Source: Bacteroidales bacterium
GTDB lineage: Bacteria; Bacteroidota; Bacteroidia; Bacteroidales; VadinHA17
Assembly (NCBI GenBank): GCA_015486475.1
Contig: WFRO01000510.1
Span: 1 to 7,336, forward strand
Direction of reading: 5' to 3'
DNA: 7,336 nt
Part shown: piece after piece, positions 1 to 6,000 of the stretch
How the letters are laid out: each line of letters begins with the position of its first letter
Position numbering within the stretch: position 1 is the first letter of the stretch
Notes under the pieces: generated by a model
What the model saw: only the letters and a program-made list of their open reading frames with translations
Database searches by the model: none
Told to the model about the DNA's origin: nothing
Translations under genes and position numbers: made by a program

Positions 1-2
1 AG

Positions 3-611
3 CAGTTCAGAAAGCTGGCGCCTACCCTGGACAAGTCCGTAAGCGAGCAGATCATGAAGATCCTCGTGCCGGCGCCGCGCAGGGAAGAAGAGCAGGTGGT
101 TATGCGTGCGGCAGGGCTGGACCCGTCCGTGCCGGAACCGTATGTGATGATACTCTACGGCCGGGGACGTCTGGTGGGAGCTCCTCTGAAAGGGAAAGAG
201 ATCACCACGGACCATATCCTGAACCAGCTGGTCATGCTGGGCACCGACTGCGAATGTGGCATCGACCTGAGTCCCCTGCTAAAAAGAGCCATCCCCCTGC
301 AGTGGACGGAAAGGATGGGACAAAAGGTGGCCGATATGCTGGGGTTCGACGCAGGAAACCCCATGATCCTCTCGGAGATGAGCAAGATCCTCTCCAAAGA
401 ACCCACTGCCACCGTCGACGAAGCGCTTACCTTCGCCCCGCGCACCGTCGATCTGGACAAAGCCCTGGGAAAAACGAAACAGCGGCAGGAAACAACTGCC
501 ACTGTTTCAGGACCCTCAAAAACCCTGAAGAACACCCTGCTCTATACCGGCCTCTTCCTGGGGATCATCCTGATCACCGGCCTGGGTATATTTTTCTTCC
601 GTAAAAAATAG
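3..611 (+). CDS. Unrecognised protein, 3' part only, C-terminal membrane anchor
   Basis: I do not recognise this family. The reading frame is open to the left edge with no stop, so the first visible ATG (base 54) is probably internal and the true start lies outside the window. About 200 residues are visible, ending in TAA at 609-611. The soluble part contains a compact motif, LGTDCECGIDL, with cysteine codons at 249-251 and 255-257; two cysteines one residue apart could bind metal or form a redox pair, but this is only inference. A Thr/Lys/Gln-rich linker (about 440-530) leads to one hydrophobic segment (about 537-599) ending in Arg-Lys-Lys at the C-terminus, so the protein is probably anchored by its tail. 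Which side of the membrane the soluble part faces cannot be decided without the N-terminus. The gene is more G+C-rich than the next two genes and is separated from them by candidate terminators, so it probably belongs to an upstream operon. Confidence 0.75.
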   Translation, partial: QFRKLAPTLDKSVSEQIMKILVPAPRREEEQVVMRAAGLDPSVPEPYVMILYGRGRLVGAPLKGKEITTDHILNQLVMLGTDCECGIDLSPLLKRAIPLQWTERMGQKVADMLGFDAGNPMILSEMSKILSKEPTATVDEALTFAPRTVDLDKALGKTKQRQETTATVSGPSKTLKNTLLYTGLFLGIILITGLGIFFFRKK

Positions 612-663
612 TCTTTGCCCGGATATCACTCTCTATTCTGAACCTCTGATGTCCTGAGTAGCT

Positions 664-698
664 AAAAAAACCAGGATCATATTCCTGAAATTCTTTTT
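664..698 (+). terminator. Weak candidate terminator after the left-edge gene
   Basis: The sequence CAGGA (672-676), a 6-base loop, then TCCTG (683-687) forms a 5-bp hairpin. It has a run of seven A upstream (664-670) and a T-rich stretch downstream (691-698, TTCTTTTT), so the A and T runs could lengthen the stem. It lies about 60 bases after the stop codon at 611. The stem is short, and three A and one T separate it from the T-rich run, so this is a weak call. Confidence 0.35.
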
Positions 699-721
699 AC
701 CTTTTCTTGTAGTTCTGCTCA

Positions 722-758
722 GCAACAGAAAGTATTTTCACGTTTCTGTTGCCGTTTT
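722..758 (+). terminator. Hairpin with perfect 10-bp stem, candidate terminator
   Basis: GCAACAGAAA (722-731) and TTTCTGTTGC (743-752) are exact reverse complements around an 11-base loop, followed by CG and four T (755-758). It is the strongest inverted repeat seen in the non-coding DNA. It lies between the left-edge gene and the promoter candidate of the cell-wall operon, where an intrinsic terminator would be expected. The T run is short, and it overlaps the TTTG that would serve as the -33 element of the promoter. A role as a regulatory hairpin or operator is an alternative. Confidence 0.5.
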
Positions 759-785
759 GTGATAAATTGAATTCTGTTATCTTTG
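755..785 (+). promoter_or_regulatory. Bacteroidota-type promoter for the L,D-transpeptidase operon
   Basis: TATCTTTG at 778-785 is an exact match to the Bacteroidota -7 element TAnnTTTG. A TTTTG at 755-759 lies 18 bases upstream, close to the usual spacing of the -33 TTTG element of the primary sigma factor in this phylum. Transcription would start near 790-793, leaving a leader of about 100 bases before the ATG at 896. No coding sequence, and no riboswitch that I recognise, is visible in that leader. Confidence 0.55.
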
Positions 786-895
786 TAAAAATATGTATGT
801 ACCATATCTGTAATTTGTTCCCGATGCCGGTTTTGGAGTGCCTGTAGCCAGGTCAGGATCCTTTTTTCAGGCCGGAGAACTCAACACAAAACAAT

Positions 896-2533
896 ATGAA
901 AAGATTTGTTTTTATTTTGGTCGCCTTGCCGTTTTTATTGACAGGATTTGATGATCCTTCTTCTGTCAGGGATATTATCAAAAAAAAGATAGAAGAAGGG
1001 GCTTCAGCCAAACAGGTGGCTGCCGGTGGAATGATCCTGCAGTCGCAGGAGATCCTGCCGGAGTTTTACAAAGGAATAGACTTCCGGCCTGCCTGGCAGG
1101 ATCCTAAAAACAGGGATGATCTGCTTCTCAGCCTGGAAGATGCTGTCAGTGACGGGTTGCTCCCCGGAGATTATCATCTCACGGAGATAAAGAGACTACT
1201 GAAAGAGACACAGGACACAGAGAATCCTGATCCCGTACAACTGGCCGATCTGGATCTTCTGATGACAGACGGGATCCTCCTGTATGTAACCCATCTGATC
1301 GTTGGCAAAGTTGACCAGTCCAGTATTCTCCCGGGATGGGATATTCCGAAGAATGAAATACCGGAAAATGCGGTAGAACGGATCAAGGTAGTGTTGCAAA
1401 ACAGGGATGTCAGGGAAGCCGTTTTAAATCTCAGGCCCGATCTGAATTTTTACAGGATACTCCGGATAAACCTGAAACGCTACCGGCAGATAGCTGCCGA
1501 AGGAGGCTGGCCGGCAATCCCGGAAGGGAAAACATTGAAAAAAGGAATGAGCGACCCCCGGATAGCTCTGATAAGGAAAAGACTGATGATCACAGGGGAT
1601 GTGCACCGGCAGCAGACACCGGATACGGGGAACAACGTTTTTGATGAAAACCTGGAAAAAGCCGTGAAACATTTTCAGTATCGCCATAACCTGAACCAGG
1701 ACGGAGTGGTGGGAAAGAATACACTCGCTGCCATGAACGTCCCTGTCGGCAAAAAGATCGATAAAATACGCGTAAATATGGAGCGTACCCGATGGGTAGG
1801 TTATGATAGCCCTGACGATTATATCGTGGTCAATATTGCAGGATTCAACCTGCGCCGTATCCAAAAAGACTCTATTGTGTTTTATTCACGGGTGATCGTG
1901 GGGAAAAAATTTCATGAAACACCCATCTTCACAGGAAAGATCCAATACATCATATTGAACCCCACATGGACCATTCCTCATGATATTGCGGTTAAAGAAA
2001 CGTTGGCCAAAATAAAAAGAGATCCGTCATACCTGTCCAGATATCACATGGTTATCATGAATCCGCAGGGAAAAATACTCGATCCTTCAAAGATCGACTT
2101 CAACAAATATACGGAGAATGATTTCCCGTTCATTGTCCGTCAGGAACCCGGACCATGGAATGCCCTGGGTCAGGTTAAATTTATCTTTCCCAATAAATAC
2201 AGTGTTTATCTTCACGACACGCCTGCACGCGGTCTTTTTGCTAATGAAAAAAGAGATTTCAGTCATGGTTGTATCCGCCTGGATAACAAGTGGGGACTTA
2301 TGTTAAACCTGCTGAACGATCCTTCCTGGAATATGGAAAGGATCAATAAGATCCTCGCTACAAGAAAAACAACAAGGATCCCCCTGAAAAAACCGGAAGA
2401 CATTTTCCTCTTGTACTGGACTGCAGGAGCGGAACACCAAAATATCCTTTTCAGCAATGATATTTATAACAGGGATCCCGCTGTATTGGAAGCATTGAAC
2501 CGTCCGTATGTGTACAGGAAGACCGGTCAGTAA
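896..2533 (+). CDS. L,D-transpeptidase, YcbB/LdtD type
   Basis: This enzyme is predicted to join peptidoglycan stem peptides by 3-3 cross-links, or to attach partners to diaminopimelate, in the periplasm, using a catalytic cysteine. It has 545 residues against about 615 in E. coli LdtD. The N-terminus (1-18) is a hydrophobic export signal. Residues about 50-200 match the L,D-transpeptidase scaffold region, including the pattern DGLLPGDYH. Residues about 220-282 form a peptidoglycan-binding_1 domain. The YkuD catalytic domain starts near residue 307 and holds NPTWTIP (355-361), a GPWNALG segment (419-425), YLHDT (H440) and the nucleophile motif SHGCIRL (C459, R461), all intact. The ATG follows an A-rich stretch without a Shine-Dalgarno site, usual for the phylum, and the signal begins exactly there. 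A promoter candidate lies about 110 bases upstream, and the next gene follows after 56 bases. The family is certain; LdtD-like specificity is inferred from domain order. Confidence 0.95.
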   Translation: MKRFVFILVALPFLLTGFDDPSSVRDIIKKKIEEGASAKQVAAGGMILQSQEILPEFYKGIDFRPAWQDPKNRDDLLLSLEDAVSDGLLPGDYHLTEIKRLLKETQDTENPDPVQLADLDLLMTDGILLYVTHLIVGKVDQSSILPGWDIPKNEIPENAVERIKVVLQNRDVREAVLNLRPDLNFYRILRINLKRYRQIAAEGGWPAIPEGKTLKKGMSDPRIALIRKRLMITGDVHRQQTPDTGNNVFDENLEKAVKHFQYRHNLNQDGVVGKNTLAAMNVPVGKKIDKIRVNMERTRWVGYDSPDDYIVVNIAGFNLRRIQKDSIVFYSRVIVGKKFHETPIFTGKIQYIILNPTWTIPHDIAVKETLAKIKRDPSYLSRYHMVIMNPQGKILDPSKIDFNKYTENDFPFIVRQEPGPWNALGQVKFIFPNKYSVYLHDTPARGLFANEKRDFSHGCIRLDNKWGLMLNLLNDPSWNMERINKILATRKTTRIPLKKPEDIFLLYWTAGAEHQNILFSNDIYNRDPAVLEALNRPYVYRKTGQ

Positions 2534-2552
2534 CCCTTCCGGCATGCTGAAA

Positions 2553-2580
2553 ATAACATTTCTCCTTTAATATAACATTT
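2553..2580 (+). repeat. Short direct repeat in the operon gap
   Basis: ATAACATTT occurs twice, at 2553-2561 and 2572-2580, in the 56-base gap between the transpeptidase stop and the GTG start of the peptidase. The copies are 19 bases apart start to start, about two helical turns. It may be a chance repeat in A/T-rich DNA or a binding site; nothing else supports a function. Confidence 0.3.
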
Positions 2581-2589
2581 TCCGTAAAC

Positions 2590-3522
2590 GTGATCACGCG
2601 AAATTTTTTCTTTATACTTTGGATCTTATTGTCAGGTCCCGTTCCATTGTTTGCCGGCAACCAGGGACCCGGAATTGAGTTTGAAGGAGAACATCCGGTT
2701 TATCTGAGTAAATATTTTCATAATATTTTACCCGGTAGAAAAGTGTATTTCAAGATCCTTTCATCTAATCCGGACGATACCGGGGTAAAAGCATCGCGTG
2801 GAACCCTCTATCATAAACAGGGGAACCAATGGGCATACACAGCTCCTGTAAATGGAAATACTGACAAAATTGTTATTGAAGACCGGAAAACCGGGAAAAC
2901 GATCCGGATAACCGTATTTATCCTGACACCCCGTACCGAAAAAAAAGGAGAGTATCTGAACGGTTACCGCATCGGTAATTACCCGCCTCCCAATTACAAA
3001 AACAGACCCATCTATTCAAAGCCCGCCGGTTTTATTAAAGTGAACAAAGAAACGGAGGACATATACATCACACCTCATTTTCAGCTTGGACAGTTTGTAT
3101 GCAAAGAACGATCAAGCGGAACGAAATATCTGCTTATCAAACCCAAATTACTGGTCAAACTGGAGATCATACTTAATGAATTAAACAATAAAGGGATCCC
3201 GGTAAAAACATTGTTTATTATGAGCGGTTACAGGACCCCCTATTATAATCACCTGATCGGCAACGTGAAATACAGCAGGCATATTTATGGGGATGCATCG
3301 GACATATATGTGGATGAGAACAGGGACGGGGTCATGGATGATCTGAACCGTGATGGAAAAAGCAATATGAATGATGCTATGGTGATCTATAATATTATCA
3401 GCAAAATGGACAAAGATCCCCGCTATGCTTATCTTGTCGGAGGATTGGGAAAGTATAGTAAAACGAGCAGACACACCTGGTTTGTCCATGTGGATACACG
3501 GGGATATCCGGCTCGCTGGTAA
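2590..3522 (+). CDS. Exported M15A (MepK/DUF882-like) zinc peptidase
   Basis: This is a predicted periplasmic metallopeptidase that cuts peptidoglycan cross-links. It has 310 residues. The GTG start is chosen because an in-frame TAA lies upstream at 2554-2556, no ATG intervenes, and a signal peptide (1 to about 22, ending PLFA) begins there. Residues about 25-117 look like a beta-rich, Ig-like domain. Residues 124-170 carry GYRIG and PHFQLGQFVC, lead-in motifs I associate with this family. The catalytic part has SGYRTP (212-217), zinc motif SRHIYGDASD (ligands H231 and D238) and HVD (H300, D302), ending in a C-terminal Arg-Trp as in DUF882 proteins. Between the zinc motifs, residues 242-262 carry two tandem calcium-loop-like segments. 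In E. coli, MepK cleaves 3-3 cross-links and is encoded beside ldtD, so the pairing here suggests the same substrate. The peptidase family is firm; the 3-3 specificity is inferred. Confidence 0.92.
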   Translation: MITRNFFFILWILLSGPVPLFAGNQGPGIEFEGEHPVYLSKYFHNILPGRKVYFKILSSNPDDTGVKASRGTLYHKQGNQWAYTAPVNGNTDKIVIEDRKTGKTIRITVFILTPRTEKKGEYLNGYRIGNYPPPNYKNRPIYSKPAGFIKVNKETEDIYITPHFQLGQFVCKERSSGTKYLLIKPKLLVKLEIILNELNNKGIPVKTLFIMSGYRTPYYNHLIGNVKYSRHIYGDASDIYVDENRDGVMDDLNRDGKSNMNDAMVIYNIISKMDKDPRYAYLVGGLGKYSKTSRHTWFVHVDTRGYPARW

Positions 3523-3620
3523 ATATAGCAGGAGTTTTTACAGGATCCCCGAAACTACAATGAGTGGGTTTTCACGATCTTTTATTCTGAAGACCGGGCT
3601 GATCCCGGCAAAACAAACCT
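3523..3620. other. Convergent intergenic region with a small hairpin
   Basis: This 98-base region separates the stop codons of the peptidase (+) and the DUF5916 gene (-). It holds a 5-bp G+C hairpin, CCGGG (3594-3598) and CCCGG (3604-3608), with a 5-base loop, lying 12 bases beyond the DUF5916 stop. No T run follows it on either strand, so it is at best a weak terminator. I see no RNA gene or convincing small ORF. Confidence 0.4.
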
Positions 3621-5798
3621 TTACAACCAGAAACTATACGTCAGTTTGGCAATGATCTGGTTGGACTGGAAACCGAACCGGTCCTCGATGTTCTGCTGCG
3701 CTACATTGTGGTTGTAAACGATGAAGAGGTCCCCTTTGGGTGTGAAGGTCCAGCGGAAACGGGTGTTGGTGCCGATCGACCTGCTCATATTGTCATACTG
3801 GATGAAAGAGGTGAGCTGCAGATCGGAAGAGAAATTCAGTTGTAAGCGACCTCCGAAAAGGCTCTGGTCAAAATCATTGTCCGGATCGTTGACAAGGTTT
3901 TTGGCGATGTTGCGTTCGTAGTTCAGCTCTATGACCATCCAGGAGAAGGGACGCAGGGACAGTTGCAGCTCGATCTGGTCGAGCCACCCCTCATAAAAGC
4001 CGCCATACCAGTATGTGATCTGGCCGTTCACCGGGCGTTTGGTAGCGGTCTCCAGCTCCACACGCGAACGCAGCCAGTGATAACCTCCCGGGGGGATCAC
4101 CACGCCCGGGGAGATCTCGAAAGGCTCGTCCAGGAACTCGCCGGCCGGCTTGAGGTTGAACTCAAAACGGTCGCCACTCTCTGCACGGAAATGGAAAGGA
4201 GCCATAAAGACCGTATAACTCTCCCAGTGGCTGTTCAGGTCGGTGATCAGGGAATAGTAGGATTCGAAGAAAAACTGGCGGATGAACTTGATATTTTTCG
4301 GCCGGGGCATATAGTCAACAGAAAGAGAATAGGCATAGATACCCCGCCGGGGCACGAATCCCAGCGAGGGGTTGAACTGTGATCCCACCCGCCGGAATGC
4401 ACCGTAGATATCCCATTTGTCGTTGGGATAATCCACCGTGAAACCATAGGCCGCCCGGTCGTTGGTAAGGTCTTCGCGCCAGTTGTACAGGCCCCATACG
4501 CCGGCCAGGAGGTTTTTATCTCCCCGGTAATGGCTGGTACGATAGGTGAAATCCACGCCGGCCATGGCACTGCCGCTGAGACCGGAAGGATCTCCCATCG
4601 TGGCGATCATGCCCACCGTCGACTCTTTCATGATGTTCTGTTTGACCCTGACCACCGCCAGGTTGGTGGGGGACAGGGTGGTGTCCAGTTTGCCCATGTG
4701 GGTCACGAGCGCCCCGAAATTGGTCTTGTTCACCTTGCCGTTGATCTTGCCTCCCACGACCAAAGGTACCTCCTGGCCCTGGTACAGGCCGATACGACGG
4801 CTGTTGTAAGGAAGAAGGGTTCGGGGAGATAACCCCAGCCCGAAAGAGTAGATATCAGCCCCCTCCAGGAAGAACTGCCTTTTCTCCGGAAAGAACAGGG
4901 AGAAACGCGTCAGGTTGGTGCGGCGTGTATCTACCTCCGTCTCGGCAAAGTCGGTGTTGACAGTCAGCTGTGCCGTGATCTCAGGGGTGATGCGCTGGAT
5001 CATATCCAGGCTGGGCTTCCAGTCGTAGACACGGTCCTCACCGGCCTGATGGCTGATATCTCCTACCAGGGAGGGCTTGATGGTCAGTCCCAGACCCAGC
5101 GTGAAAGAGGGCAGGTCCTCCAGCAGGCCGGCCACGATCACCTGGGCCACGGAATAATCCATGCGGGCACCACTCCATCGATCGGTCTCCTGCAGCCGCT
5201 GGATACGGCGCTCTATGTTGAACCCCCACGAATGAAGATCCTTGCCAAAGGTCATGGTACGTACCGGGATACGTACCTCCAGCGACCAGTAGTTGGGCCC
5301 GCGGTGTACCTTGGCATCCCAGATCCCGTCCCAGTTCTGGTTCTCGCGCTCCCCATGCCTTTCCGACAAAGCATCGTAACGGGCCCCGTCGGGATTGACG
5401 GCAAAGACATATCCCGTACGACCGTCCTGATAGGTGTCAAAAACAAATTTGACATAATCCTCACCCCGCAGATAAGAGTCCCTGGCTTTGGAATAGGCCA
5501 CGATCTTATCCGGTTCGTTGTCATAACATACGACACCCAGGATGATCTCCTTTTCCGTAGCCAGGATCTTTACCACTGTGGGGAAAGTCGGTGAAGCCCC
5601 TTCTGTCGGCTCCACCATGGTGAGGTTGGGGATGGAATCCACATGCTTCCAGCAGGGATCATTTACGATGCCGTCAAAAACAAAGCCGTCCGTTCTGTGG
5701 CCCGCCCGCAAGACAGGCTTGCTGTCGTCCTGCGCAAACAGCAGCATCACCGGTGACAGGAAAAATACCAGGAAAAGTGACAGCAGCCTTTTTTCCAT
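3621..5798 (-). CDS. CBM9-like/DUF5916 outer-membrane beta-barrel protein
   Basis: The function of this family is not established; it is common in Bacteroidota. The protein has 725 residues. A signal peptide covers 1 to about 22 (hydrophobic core, cleavage likely after LLFA). Residues about 37-205 match a CBM9-like fold, with DGIVNDPCW near the start and the region around RTGYVFAVNPDG, NQNWDGIW and WSLEVRIP. From about 225 to the end is the DUF5916 region, with the family signature FPEKRQFFLEG at 303-313, then alternating aromatic and polar strands typical of an outer-membrane barrel. The C-terminus KLTYSFWL resembles a barrel's final strand. The start ATG (5796-5798) follows an A-rich stretch. 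The gene stands alone, convergent with the cell-wall operon and divergent from the glycosyltransferase. A glycan-binding or transport role at the cell surface is possible but unproven. It appears intact, and is more G+C-rich than the cell-wall operon. Confidence 0.93.
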   Translation of the reverse strand: MEKRLLSLFLVFFLSPVMLLFAQDDSKPVLRAGHRTDGFVFDGIVNDPCWKHVDSIPNLTMVEPTEGASPTFPTVVKILATEKEIILGVVCYDNEPDKIVAYSKARDSYLRGEDYVKFVFDTYQDGRTGYVFAVNPDGARYDALSERHGERENQNWDGIWDAKVHRGPNYWSLEVRIPVRTMTFGKDLHSWGFNIERRIQRLQETDRWSGARMDYSVAQVIVAGLLEDLPSFTLGLGLTIKPSLVGDISHQAGEDRVYDWKPSLDMIQRITPEITAQLTVNTDFAETEVDTRRTNLTRFSLFFPEKRQFFLEGADIYSFGLGLSPRTLLPYNSRRIGLYQGQEVPLVVGGKINGKVNKTNFGALVTHMGKLDTTLSPTNLAVVRVKQNIMKESTVGMIATMGDPSGLSGSAMAGVDFTYRTSHYRGDKNLLAGVWGLYNWREDLTNDRAAYGFTVDYPNDKWDIYGAFRRVGSQFNPSLGFVPRRGIYAYSLSVDYMPRPKNIKFIRQFFFESYYSLITDLNSHWESYTVFMAPFHFRAESGDRFEFNLKPAGEFLDEPFEISPGVVIPPGGYHWLRSRVELETATKRPVNGQITYWYGGFYEGWLDQIELQLSLRPFSWMVIELNYERNIAKNLVNDPDNDFDQSLFGGRLQLNFSSDLQLTSFIQYDNMSRSIGTNTRFRWTFTPKGDLFIVYNHNVAQQNIEDRFGFQSNQIIAKLTYSFWL

Positions 5799-5863
5799 GT
5801 TTTCTGTTATTTGCGCCTAAAAATATAATTTTAAGGAAAGCTATACATAAGTTTTTGGGGAAG

Positions 5864-5871
5864 CAAAAATA
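5864..5871 (-). promoter_or_regulatory. Candidate -7 element for the DUF5916 gene
   Basis: On the minus strand these bases read TATTTTTG, an exact TAnnTTTG match, about 66 bases upstream of the ATG. I find no TTTG at the usual 19-21-base spacing on the far side; the nearest TTG sequences sit at gaps of about 13 and 25 bases. In A/T-rich DNA this match could be chance. Confidence 0.35.
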
Positions 5872-5911
5872 GATGAAATAGTAAACAACTGTTTGTCAAT
5901 ACGTAACAATT

Positions 5912-5929
5912 TCTGAATTTTTCTTCAGA
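5912..5929. repeat. Inverted repeat in the divergent promoter region
   Basis: TCTGAA (5912-5917) and TTCAGA (5924-5929) are perfect reverse complements around a 6-base pyrimidine-rich loop, in the 202-base region between the divergent DUF5916 and glycosyltransferase genes. Its position would suit an operator, but short inverted repeats are frequent in A/T-rich DNA. The remainder of 5799-6000 is A/T-rich with no small ORF or RNA gene that I can support. Confidence 0.25.
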
Positions 5930-5967
5930 TTCTTTTCTCTTTTGCTTCAGCACAATGATATAATTCC

Positions 5968-5975
5968 TATTTTCG
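5968..5975 (+). promoter_or_regulatory. Weak candidate -7 element for the glycosyltransferase
   Basis: TATTTTCG differs from TAnnTTTG at one position. A TTTG at 5941-5944 lies 23 bases upstream, somewhat farther than usual. If used, the leader would be only about 20 bases before the ATG at 6001. It is the best candidate I find in this interval. Confidence 0.25.
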
Positions 5976-6000
5976 TTTTTTCTGACAGAAAACGCTTTTT

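Noticed and set aside
840..872. GCCTG and CAGGC in the leader of the transpeptidase gene, a possible riboswitch stem
   Set aside because: Only five pairs around a 23-base loop, with no conserved riboswitch core; not distinguishable from chance.
1424..1864. Minus-strand open frame of 146 codons
   Set aside because: It is antisense to the peptidoglycan-binding and early catalytic domains of the transpeptidase and has no supporting features.
3425..3655. Plus-strand open frame of 76 codons spanning the end of the peptidase gene
   Set aside because: It overlaps the conserved catalytic end of the peptidase in another frame, crosses the convergent gap and runs into the DUF5916 3' end. It has no recognisable sequence of its own.
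3963..4382. Plus-strand open frame of 139 codons
   Set aside because: It lies wholly inside the DUF5916 gene on the opposite strand, whose translation has clear family features; the frame is open because of G+C-rich codons.
5049..5594. Plus-strand open frame of 181 codons
   Set aside because: It is antisense to the CBM9-like region of the DUF5916 gene and shows no signal, domain or start context.
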